NCBI GenBank assembly: GCA_034509735.1
Contig: JACGWO010000001.1
Span: forward strand, 28,461,966-28,525,965
Origin: Sesamum alatum
Taxonomy: Eukaryota > Streptophyta > Magnoliopsida > Lamiales > Pedaliaceae
Direction: 5' to 3'
DNA length: 64,000 nt
This document shows positions 46,586 through 59,100 of this stretch, in pieces. Made by a program: the position numbers and the translations under genes. Within the stretch, counting starts at the first letter, position 1; each line of letters starts with the position of its first letter. The notes beneath the pieces were generated by a model. It was not told the origin of the DNA. It did not search any database and was given only the letters and a program-made list of their open reading frames with translations.

Positions 46586-49482
46586 CTAGCCGTTGTGGCA
46601 TGCCCCCTCTGCATGCATATAATAAATATTCTTTCACGCTTTAAAGTGTATTATCTATACTTTATATAAATGTGTGAATACTCAAATTGTTTGTTCTCCA
46701 TTGTGAAAAGATAAATATACCCTCATTTAAATATTATAATTATTATATTACAGATTCTGGAATTTCTAACAATTTAGAATTCTAAATATTCCAAACCTCA
46801 TCCATATAAATTTAGGATAACAAACATAAATCGTGAATCATGAATGAACCAAATTACACAAGAATTTTAATAACATGCTTCTAATTGTGAATCATGAATA
46901 AGTTCAATTACATAAACCTGTCACGCATTAAATTTTAATATCATTCACTGAAAATTATATTATAGAATTAGTTATAGAAAATTAAAATTCTATAAGAAAA
47001 ATGTTTAAAAGTCTTAATTGCTCTAAACAACTTAGAGAATGGATAACATATTCAACTAAAAAATTAATATGACAAATAATATTTCAACACAAAATTTACT
47101 TTGCTAGAAGAAATCTTAATTATATAAAGAAAGTTTTAATTTACCATGACACAGTAAAATTTAAAATCACTACACATGAATAATATATAAAATACTAATC
47201 TACACTTAAATATATATATATATAAAAAATACTAATCTACACTTAAATATATATATATATATATATAAAAGTTAATACTAAAATATAATTAATATTAGAA
47301 TCTTACAATACAAAATATCGATAATATTGTCCAATTAAATTATATTTTTAAATAATAGTCAATAAATAATTAGTTTGTATCATTTAGTGTTAATAAATTA
47401 AATATCAATGACATTCAAAATATAGTAAAAGAAAACATATTACATACACAGAAAGAATATGGCAAAATCAAACAATAGCAAAGAGACACAATAAAATCTA
47501 CGAATAAAAATTGATCAAATTTTATTAAAATGAAATTTCTTCTAAAATGGAATGACGGATAAGTATCAAAATTTAATTACAAAATAAAATTACCAATCTG
47601 ATTAAATTAGAAGTGTTATTGAAAATTTTAAAAAGAGCTAACTAATTGATTTTATTTCAATATTAATAGGATAAAAACACCATGTCCCCCTCCCCCTGCA
47701 CCCCCAAGACATTGACATTGAACAAGAGTATAAATAATAATATAATAAATAATTTAATTTAAAGTCTTATCTTATTGAGTAGTAAATTAACTAACATAAT
47801 GATAGGTCCTAATGAGACATATATAACTATTTTTATGTTTTAAAATGTGGTTAAAAGTTGTAACATTTGGTCCCCTTGTATTATTATACACTTAAATGCC
47901 CACATGACATTTTCTTTTGAATATCCAGAGGGAAATGTGTTATGGAACCAAAATTATTACTTTTTAATATTTACAGGACCGAATGTGAGAATTCCAAAAT
48001 CAATTGACCAAATTAAAATGGAAAGGACCTAAGTTACAGACCGAAAAATGTTATTTCCCCTTATGAAAACAAGAAAAGTCAAATGGTGAGTAAACATTAA
48101 CACAATAACAATTAAAAGTACAAAATTTTAAAATAATTATATACTAACACATTAGTACAATTACATTTTCATATTAAGAAAATTAATAAATTTTGAGAAT
48201 AAACTTAGTACAATAAAATAACAAATAAAATTGAGTTAATTATGTTGAAATTAGAAAAAAAATGATAAATATATAAGCCAATGAGAGTAATATATTTTTT
48301 CAGTAATTAATTTATAAAAATAACTTAAAAGTTTAAAAAACATGAGTACTAAAGAGAATAAAAATTGATATATGAATAGAATATTATTATATTGAAATTG
48401 CTTATGAAAATTCAACTATTGAGTGAATCTCTTAGCACTTGATTTTTTTAGTATTAGATAATCTTGAATTTTTACTTTTACATCTATTGTTTCTTTTATA
48501 AAGGTGAAAAATATATAATTTTATACAATAATTTTTCAAATTTTAGAAGCTAATAAAGCATGTAAATAATGCTTCAATAATATAAAAAAGTTGATACTGA
48601 AATATGACTAACATACATTATAGGATCTTACAATACAAATATTGGTACTATGGTCTAATTTGATTATAGTTTTATAACAATAGTCAATAAATAATTAGTT
48701 TGTAATAGTGTCAATAAATTAAAAATAAATGACATTCAAATATAGTACTAAAAGAAAACATACAACACACGCATACAAAATATAACACAAAATAAAATAA
48801 ATATAAACAACAGAAAATAGGCATAATATAAAACCTACACATAAAAAATGATCAATTTTATTTTATTAAATTGGAATTTATTCTATCCAAGATAAGGAGC
48901 TTTGACTAATTATTTTTATTTTAATATTAATTTTTAAATATCATTATTTTATATTTTCATATTAATTGGTTTGATACATAATAATGAAATAATCATTAGT
49001 GAATATACGAAATACAAAATTTCAATTTTGGGGAATATTTTTTTATTCAATGGTACCAATTAAATTTAGAAAGTGAATTACAAATAATAGAATTGAATAA
49101 TTTTCTTATCAATTTAAATAATTATTATCAATTTGTTTGAAAATATAATTGTATAATACTAATGTTTCAATGAAAAAAATATGAATAATATCATGAACTT
49201 AACATTAATGATATATATTTACTTCTAAAAATATATTTGTACACGTGCATCACACATCATGCTTTCTAGTTATGAATAAAAATAAAATATAAAACAATAT
49301 ATCACGTCAAGAAAATAAAGAAATAAAGAAATAAACTATTTTATCAGTTAATGTAAAATTTAGAAATTAAATAAGTTAGTTATATTATCGGTTGAAGGGC
49401 ATTTTTGACGTCACAAAAAAATGGTGCAGCGGTGTCATTAACCGCCGTTTGTGAGTGTGCACGAGATTTATATTGGTATAGA
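46586..49482 (-). mobile_element. Helitron-like block, minus orientation, probably composite
   Basis: CTAG at 46586-46589 (A before it) with a ggcatgcc hairpin nearby, and GTATAGA|T at 49476-49483 on the right: the two ends of a Helitron read on the minus strand. The 2.9 kb between is extremely AT-rich with no Rep/helicase frame and contains another TCTATAC start (46654), so it may be several copies. Two near-identical stretches (about 47200-47500 and 48560-48860; agtcaataaataattagtttg in both) show an internal duplication. Confidence 0.5.
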
Positions 49483-49487
49483 TATAG

Positions 49488-49711
49488 GTTAACCATCGTG
49501 ACACATCGTTCCTGCGTGTATATAGTAACTAATATTTCATGCTTTAAAATGAATTGCAAATAAAAATATAATTAATAAATCAACCCATCACATTACACAA
49601 AAAAGAAAATAAAAAAATAATTTACGAGTATTATTGATATAATAATAAAATTAGTGCAGTGATATAACAAATCGCTGTTTATGAGTGATTTTTTCTTTGT
49701 ATTAGTATAGA
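49488..49711 (-). mobile_element. Short Helitron remnant next to the SCAMP promoter
   Basis: Begins with a decayed end (aaccatcgtgacacatcg) and finishes with tattagtataga|t at 49711. It is the closest of the Helitron copies to the SCAMP ATG (about 147 bp away). Confidence 0.5.
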
Positions 49712-49719
49712 TAATAGCA

Positions 49720-49857
49720 TAGAGGAGTATACATACATTCACATTCCTAAATCATCAGTTTTACATCATTTACCGCATCATACATTTTCCAGATCCGTGA
49801 CTCTTTCTTCTTGTTCTCTCATATACTCTCAGTATCCTTTGGAACCCCGTTGTTATC
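49720..49857 (+). promoter_or_regulatory. SCAMP core promoter/5' UTR region
   Basis: Only about 146 bp separate the last Helitron remnant from the ATG. It has a possible TATA-like word (gtatacata, about 49728-49736) and a pyrimidine-rich stretch (ctctttcttcttgttctctc, 49801-49820), like a plant Y patch. A 5' UTR intron further away cannot be excluded. Confidence 0.4.
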
Positions 49858-52800
49858 ATGTCTGCCCGTCGCGATTCAAGTACCTTTTATGAAGAAGACG
49901 TTAACCCTTTTGCGGTAATTTTTTTACATTTCCAAAATCTACTTGCATTAATCTGATAAAATATTTACATGAACTTTTTTAAATTTATGGAATGCATCGT
50001 TGCTTTCTCTCGACGTTTTTCTGCCTGAATTTATCAGATCGGCTTCTTTTTCTGCAATGTACTATCTTGCTTTCTATCATTACCCTTATCTTTTAGGAAA
50101 AATAAACAATTTACCCTCTTTGTTTTAGAAATAGAACAAAGTACCCCTAGAACCAGCGGTGCACTAAACGCGCGCCTCTTGCATCTGGGCGTCATAGCTC
50201 CGTTTCTAAAAACACAAAAAGATAAATTGTTGCTTTATTTTTAATAGGGGGTAAATTACTCATTTCCCTAAACATAAGGGTAATTTGCATTTAACCCCTG
50301 ATGAGTTGTGAATTTATAACAAATTTTAGCCGGTCTTGGAAGTATGTTGTTTGGAATCAGAATGAAAACGAAAAAGAAAACAGTTTAAGGCACAAATGGA
50401 CTCAAACAAGTTTGTTTTATTAATATTGCAACGTGAATCTGACGCAAGGGATTCCAAAACCTAATTCATACTTACTCTCAAATGCTTCTTGGAGATGAAT
50501 ATGGTAACGAAAATCGTGACAAATATTTTCGCTATGACTGAAAATTATGATAAATATTGATTAATCGTGGCAAAAAATTAAGTTTTTGCATTGGTTTTAT
50601 TTAATCATAGCTACTTGTGTTGATTTACTATAATTTTTGACATGCGGTAATTTATAGTGTAGCGAAAAAATCAATTTTTTTGTACTGTTTAGAGGACTTG
50701 GGAGAGACTGTTATACAGTTTCTTAGCCTCTATGATTGATAAAACTCTGGTTTGTATCAATATATTTTCATATCAAGTTTAATTGTTTTCTGTAGTTAGT
50801 TTGTATCTATGCAATAGTTTTGTTTTTCCCAATCATACAATCTAACACTAACTATTTATGTGAAGCTTTATCTAAATATTGTCAGTTTACTTCCTATTCA
50901 TTAATTATTTTCTATTTCCATTTTTTTTTCCTTTTTGTTTATGAGATTTCAGAATCCAGGAAGTGTTCCATCTGCAAATTCAAAACTTTCACCTCTTCCT
51001 CCTGAACCAGTTGGCTATGATCGTGGGTCCACAATAGATGTTCCCCTTGATAATTCCAAGGTACATTGACAACCTTAATATTAGCTGAATTATCACAGCT
51101 CTTAGCTCTTAGTGCTATAAGAACTTTAATATTTAATTATGATTAATTGTCATGATTAATAATAAATAATTATAAAAAATTATCATTGATTTCAGTCACG
51201 CAACAGTTGTTGACTGTGATTTTTACGAGGGCGACTGAACTATTTGTCATGATTAAAAGTTATGGCAAATATTTTTACTAAAAAAAAAAAGATTCACTTT
51301 TCGCTACACTATAAATGACCACGAATTAAAAACCGTGGTAAGTCAACATTATTAACCACGGTTAAATAAAATCAATACAAAAACTTAAACTTATGCCACG
51401 ATTAATCAATATTTGCCATGATTTTTGGCCATAACCAAAATATTTTCCATGGCTAATTTTTGCAACACTTGCAGAAACAACGGTTAATGGCTATTGCAAA
51501 GTTGTGGTTAATTTGTATTCGCCATGTTTTTTTTTTTTGACCGTAGTAATCAATCGTAGCTACAAATCATATTTTTTTGTGTACCATAGCTTTTAGCTGT
51601 GACAAATAATTTTTTCATGATAAAAAAGCTAGTTTATTGCATCGATTTTATTTAACTGTATTTAATAATATTTATTTATCACGATTTTTAGTCATAGTCA
51701 TAAAGATTGTAGCTAATAATAATTTTTTTTCTTAGTGTTGGTTGAGGTGATATTGTTTTTTAATCTTTTTGTAGGATTTGGAGAGGAGAGAGAAGGAACT
51801 TGAAGCTAAAGAGGCTGAGTTGAAGAGGAGAGAACAAGTGAGCTCTATTTAAGCACTGTTTACTCCATTATTGCTGATTCAAGCTTAATTTTTATCCCTC
51901 TGGAAACTTAATATACATTTTAAACAATAACTTTTTTCTTGTGATATTTGTTTAGGAATTGAAAAGGAGGGAAGACGCCATTCGACAATGTAAACTTTTT
52001 TATAAGACATGCTTTTGTATTTTATTCAAACATATATTCATAGTTAGCACTATAAGAAAAGAACTCAATAGCTGTATAAAAATTTAATATTAAAATCTGC
52101 ATCGAGTTAATTAAAAAGTAAAACTTTCGTTGCTAATGTACACTATTTAATATACATATATTAAACATTTTGTCGCTAAATTCGGTAGCAAGTAATTTTC
52201 GTTGCTAAATGTATTAGCAAATGAATTTGTTGTATTAAATAATGTAAATTAGCAACGAGAATTTTACTTGCCAATTAGCTCGACCCTAATTTTTTTCATT
52301 ACTATTAAGTTATTTTCTTGTAGTGGTTGTTGTATCAAGAAGTAATGTAACACATAATTTATTTGTTTTTCTGATTTGGCAGCAGGAGTTGTCATCGAGG
52401 AGAAAAACTGGCCTCCATTTTTTCCTATGATTCATCATGACATTGCAAATGAAATCCCAATTCATCTACAGAGAGTACAGTATGTTGCCTTCACAACATT
52501 TTTGGGTATACCATTTCAAATTGAGTCTACTTACATCGTTAATGAGCTTCTTGAATTTAAGCCAAATAAGCATTCATTTATTTGCAAATATAATGGGTAA
52601 CCATTGTATATATATTGGGGAAATAATATTTTTGGTTTCATAAATTAGGTCTGTTTCATTTTTTGTTCCATTTATTATGGGATTAACACTTTTAGTTCTG
52701 TAACTTATAAAAAATAACATTTTCTATCATCATCCACTTTTTCGTTAGTTGTTTAACGGCGATAGCCACATGGACATTAACTTTTGTTTTCTAGAGTAAA

Positions 52801-53141
52801 AATTGCTGCCTTTTCTAGCTTGGTAATATTCTTGGGGGAAAATATAACTACCATTGAGGACAAAAAGCAAAGATCAAAGGAAATTAGGGCAAGAAAAGGG
52901 GATTTCACTCCTGGTCTCTTATCCCACCCCTTCCATATTAATGTAATATGAAGCTTTGAAAAGGCGGCAAATTTTCCTCCGGCACACAAAAGTTGACGGC
53001 CACATGGCTGTCGCCTTGAAAAACTAACAAAAAAGTGAAAAAAAAAACCAAAAGTGCTAATTTTTATAAGTTACGGGACGCCCATAACAAATGAGATCAA
53101 AAATAAAATAGTTCTAACTTATGAGATCAAAAATTCTATTT

Positions 53142-53177
<36 letters not shown>

Positions 53178-56100
53178 AATCAGTGTGTGTTTGGATATTT
53201 GTTTATATGCTGCAAGTGATGCTAGTACAATTGCACATGCATTTATACGTTGATATGTCCTCTCTTTTTGCACAATGCACTTGCCTAACTTCATATTTGT
53301 GGTCAACCAACATATTTTTTGCTTTTGTGATACAACACATGTTGCAAACTTTTATACATGACACCGTAAATAGATGTTTCTCAGCTAACTTGTATAGCTA
53401 TCCCCGAGATTCAAGTAAGCATTAATGAGAACTAAATTTGTAGAAGGATTAGAATTTTATCAACCGTGGTCCATAAATTAAGGTTGACACTCCTAAGTCC
53501 CAGTATTTTAGCTATGCATTTTCCTCAGTTAAATCTTCGGAATGTATTTTTAGTCCCGTAACTTAGGTCTATTGGCGTTTTCGTCCTTTAACTTTCTACA
53601 ATAGCATTTTTGTCTTGCATATGTTTAATTTTGGTGATTTCAGTCATTTTGTTCACTGAAGTTCACATCCACCGGCGAGAAGGGTGAGTTTTGACAAAAA
53701 AGGACCGAAATCGCAAAAATTAAAAGAATAAAAGACTAAAATGCTACACAAAAAATTTAAAGGACAAAAATACTGGCGGAAATGGGCCAATAGGACAAAA
53801 ACCCCAATTTTATGATGCTATAACATATATCCATATTGAAGATCATATATTTGTTGGGTTAGGTATGGACAGGGAGGCGAATAAAAAATTTAAAAGTTTA
53901 ATTCAAAATGAAGCATGCACAATAGGTTATAGATATAGCATATGCCTCATCATTTATCGAAATTATGTGTGAGACACAAAATAAGCGCGAAAGGGATTTA
54001 AGCGTCATCTCACCAGGATCCTAACAGTCTCCTATACATAGAGCCCCAATCGTTGCTTCTCTAACGATATCCACGAATTGAATCCCATCGGCATTTGAGT
54101 CTACTCTAGTAGATTTCAAATCCTAACTCCTTGATCTCTTTAAAGATTGGATGCGTACATAATCTTATTCTTTGTGTGTGTTTTGATGTAGAATTTTCAC
54201 CCTTTTATATATGTTGACATGAAAATAATTTTGTAAGAAAATTCTTGTAAAGCTCTAGACGTAAATTTGAAAGAAAAGAGGAGAGCTAGGATGATTTTTT
54301 TAAGGCTTCGAATGATACATATTGCCGGCCATACCACCCCTTTATATGGAGGTGGAATCATTCATGGTAAAGGATTAGAGAGTGAGGAGTTTGAATTAGA
54401 GTTCTACTTTGATTTAAATCCCTTTATTTGATCATTAAGCATTTAATCCCCACCACAATTAATTGCCCATCATTTTTCTCTTAAATTTAATTGCAAAAAA
54501 TATTTTCTTGTCTTACAAAAAATATCTCGATTTGGTCCATGAAAAAAATTAAATCCTATTTAATTCTTCTAAAAAAATTTCATATTCCATCAATTAATTT
54601 TTGTCTCACAACAATTAATCAAGGGCATCAATCAATTGTAATTTTCCCTTTTCTTTTGCTTGTTTAATCAAATTCATGTATCAATTTACTCCAGCTATAT
54701 ATCTGTACGCAATTAATTTAAAACTCATTAAATTGAGTGAGCCAAAAACACATTAAGCACTTTAGTTAATCAATTTTTTATATCATTTAATTCAAAATTT
54801 GAATTAAATTGATTTTCAAAATGAATTAATCTAATTAGTTCTATAATTGATTCAACCATTTACTTAATTAAGGTTTAAAAGATTACCTTTTCCAAATAAG
54901 TGCATGACCTTAGTTTCATCGTTGTGATAGTCATGGACTTACAACTATTGTGATTTGTTAAGTTTAATTAATTATATTAACTAAATTAATTTAAATTTAA
55001 CCCCTTAATTTCAAAAACTTATTAATCATGGCTGACGTCTAGCTACACGTTGTGAAGACCTATCACTAGGTGAAGATGATGAACCTTTAGACAACCAGTA
55101 CCATGCAAGTAAGATCCTTTCATCAATTATCTTTCAATTAAGTCCAAGACATGTATTCTAGTCGAAACCTGGTTAACTTTCTAACTAAGCATCACTTCCT
55201 TGCTTCTCTTGATTAAGACGGTCAACTTGGGAAATCCTACGCCTGGTTGTTGTGGTATCTTGACGAAGGATTTATTAATCAAGAACGAGTAAAGATCATA
55301 GGAGATGTCCTACTCATCAAATTAGGTTGATGAATTCTTGATGTACCACTCATTGACCTTCCTACTAGATGGATTTGTACCTAAATTCTTCCCTTTATGA
55401 TCACCTCGATGACTAGGGAATAAAACAAAGCATAAGGAACCTAATACATGATCACTAAGGTGCCTCAAGTCTGAGGAATAATCTTGCAGTATTGCATCAG
55501 AAAATTCTTAATTCATTGTCACTCTAACAAAGATTTTCCTACGAAGTCGTTAATGAACTTATTCCCAACAGGCACCCTCACACACACATCACTGTCTCAC
55601 ACCAACGCCCATTAAATGAGATATTCTCCTAAAGGATGTGTGTGAGCAGCCTCCATGGGATCAATGATATCCTCCTCTCGTTGATCCTTGGCTTGGAACA
55701 TTTAGGGCCAAGAACTTGGAAGCATATTTCATGACCACCATCATATGCATGACCATGCGCCATAGTTAGGTATCACATAGGGACTTCATTATATTGCATA
55801 ATCATATAAAAATGCAATATTGGAATAAAAATGCCTTAAGTTTTATGGACGTGAAACAAGTATGATCATTTTTATAAGGGTATTACAACGTTCAACCTAG
55901 CCTACATCCTATCAACTTGTTGGCATGCGGGGCACTATTCTAACAATCTCCACCTAACCCTTTAATACCAATCATAGCCATCTCGTCTAGTATCGAAGCC
56001 AGTGTTTACGGTCCGCTGATAAGGCAGGTAGGACTAGCCCGGCATTCCTCAGGCACTGGTTGCTACTAGCCCCGCTGGTCCCAAGGGGCAGCTGGTCAGC

Positions 56101-59100
56101 TCTCATTAAGTAGGTACGATCGCCAATAACTTGACTTTGATTTCGCTCTGACTTGCCCAAATCTATGAATTGCGTCATATAAGGATCAAGATAGATTACT
56201 TTTGTCATATTGATCATCAGTCAAAGGGGCGGGTTAGGCGAGAGTAGGCAACTCTCACAAACAAAGGTCGATAGTAGCTCAAAGGACGGTCGACCTCTTC
56301 TGACTTCGATTCTTCCTCAGTCGAATGTCCAAGCGGCAGATGAAGATGTGAACAGAAGCCTTGAAGCAGCGCCCATCGACCCGGACTTGCTTTGTCGGCC
56401 ACTCGAACTGCAGTCTTAATGCTTGCGTCTTCCTGTAGTTCTTCTTTGACTTCCACTTTCCCTAGAGCCAACTACCCATGTGTGTTAGGTCCATCTTCTC
56501 AAGATGATACTTCTTTACTAAACATGTTAGTTAGTAGGTCTGTTATATTCTCTGTTGAGGACCCTCATTGAACTATAACGCCACCCCTACCAATGATCTC
56601 GCGTATCAATTGATAGCATGTCAAAATGTGCTTCGACATTAATGAGATCATTGCTCCTTAACATGCACAACTGCTCTAGTATAATCACAATAAATTTATA
56701 CGGGATCCACAACCGAAGGGACCACATCGAACTTTCAGATGAAGTTCTTGATCCAAACAACCTCTTTCACTTCATCACGTGCATCAATGTATTCGGCCCC
56801 ATTGGTTGAATCAACCACAACATTCTACTTGAAACATTTCCAACTCGTTATGGCACCATTCAATATGAACACAAGCCCTAATATTGGTTCCAAGTCAACC
56901 ACATTTGCTTGGAAGTTAGAGTTAGTGTAAAACTCTTGTTTCGATTCTCCACCACCATACATCAAGAAGTGATCCTTAGTCCTTCGTAAGTACTCAAGGA
57001 TCAACTTCACGGCCTTCCAGTACTCTTTGCCAAGATTCGACTGATATCTGCTCGTGACACTCAGACTAGACGACAACAGGTCGAATACATAGAATAAAAT
57101 GCACTATGCTGCCTATGACTGAGGCATACACAATACGTGTTACCTCTCCCTTTCTTCAGGTGTCTTTGCAGACATCATCTTAGAAAGATTGATCCCATGG
57201 CCCATAGGGAGGAAACTACATTTTGATTCCTCCTAGCTAGATTGTTTTAGCATCTTATCTATGTACATAGATTGAAATAATCCAAACAACCTACGTGATC
57301 TATCTATATAAATCTTGATTCCTAACACGTCGGAAGTTTCTCCCAAAACTTGTATGGAGAATTGTGTAGACAATCATGCCTTAGTCATTTGCAACATCCC
57401 TACATCATTACCAATGAGATTACTGTCGCCAATATAAAGCACTAAGAACACCATGTCATATTTCATAGTTATAAATATGCAGAGATGACAAGTAAAATCC
57501 TAATGAATTTTAGCATCGCTACTGGAGAAAAGATTTCCACATACTCAACACATCGGTTTTGAGTCTAACATTTTTCTACCAAACGTGCCTTATAGGTCGC
57601 TACCTCTCCATCTACCCCAAGGTTACACTTACAAACCCATTTACACCCTATAGGTGTTACTCCTAGAGGAAGGTCTACTAAGGTCCATACCTTATTTCAG
57701 TACATGGAACCTATTTCCGATTGTATTGCTACTATCCATTTGGATAAGTCAAAATCGGATATCGCATCGTCGTACTTCCTTGTGTCATTATCCAATGGAA
57801 GCCCATCATCACTATTTTCTAATAGGAATTCATAATACATATCAGGCGGTTGGAAATCCCTTCAGATCTCCTAAGGGGATGTGTATCATTAGAAATATTA
57901 GGGTCTTGTGTTACCTTGAGCAATGAGATAGTTTGTGGTTCTCGAATTTCTTTAAATTCTACGACCTTCCTATTTCTCACTAATAGAAATCCCTTTTTAG
58001 TAAGGTGGCATTCCTCGAAAAAATTACCTTTTATTTAGAGGGGTCATAGAAATAGTATCCACATGTTTCTTTTGAATACCCCACAAAGCATACATAAAAT
58101 GGATATTGCATCCAATATATCTCCCACCACCAGCTTTACGTAGGCAAGGCCTCCTCATATCTTTAAGTGATGATATGAGGGGGTCTTTTAAGTATTAGAA
58201 CTCATATGGAATCTTGAGCATGGTCATATCAGGTACTCGATTTACCAAGTATGCAGTCATTTCTAGAGCATAGCCCCAGAAGAAAGGAGGAATGATTGTG
58301 AAACACATCATGGAACGAACTTTATCCACCAAGGTTTTATTCCTTCTCTTAGTGGCATCGTTTGATTGGGGTGTGCCGAGTCCACTGTGAGATAATCCCA
58401 TTCTGTTTTGGGTTGTGCCGAGTCATTTCTAGATAATCTCTTTGTCCAAAATGGAAATAGAGATTATATTTTTAACCAATAAAGACATTTATTTAAAACT
58501 GAAGTCTTATCGTCTCCTAACGCTAAGTAAACCGTTCGATAACTAATGCAACAAATTGTGCCCCATTTCCAAGCTTGAGGGTTGTGCTCCCTTTAAATAG
58601 CTCTGTGCTTCTTATCATTACCTACTTGTCATTACATAGGTGAGATCCACAACTATTATCCGATAAGCAAGAAGCATTGTTAAGTGATAATAAGAAAGAA
58701 CATACTAGAACGATTCTGGTGCTCTATAAGATACTTCTTATTGTTCCACTTCCAATGCCCTACTTTGCCATAATGGTGAAACTTGTTTTGTGACTTCGAT
58801 TTCTTGTCGCCACATTGGCAACCCTTCTGCGGCTTGTTGCCCTTAGAAGAACACTACCTCTTCTTCCCTTTTTTCTTCTTTGGCTTTAAGTCCTTATGGG
58901 TGAGGACGAGCCAATAAGGAGAACATGCTTCTCCTTCTTTATGATGGTTCCAATATTCGATCAACTTTAGTGAAAAAAGAAAAGAATTTCTTGACCTTTA
59001 ACTATTAATTTTGAGACACCTCATTTTCTGAAAATAATTGCCATTTTGGAATTCTCACATCGAATAGTTTTAGAAACGACGGCCCGTTAAAAAATGATCA

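Noticed and set aside
52376..52600. 74-codon frame read as a short gene
   Set aside because: It is SCAMP exon 5 read through into intron 5; the true exon ends at 52505.
56217..56471. 84-codon minus frame as a real gene
   Set aside because: No recognised domain, overlapped by another frame on the plus strand, and within a foreign insert in a dead element.
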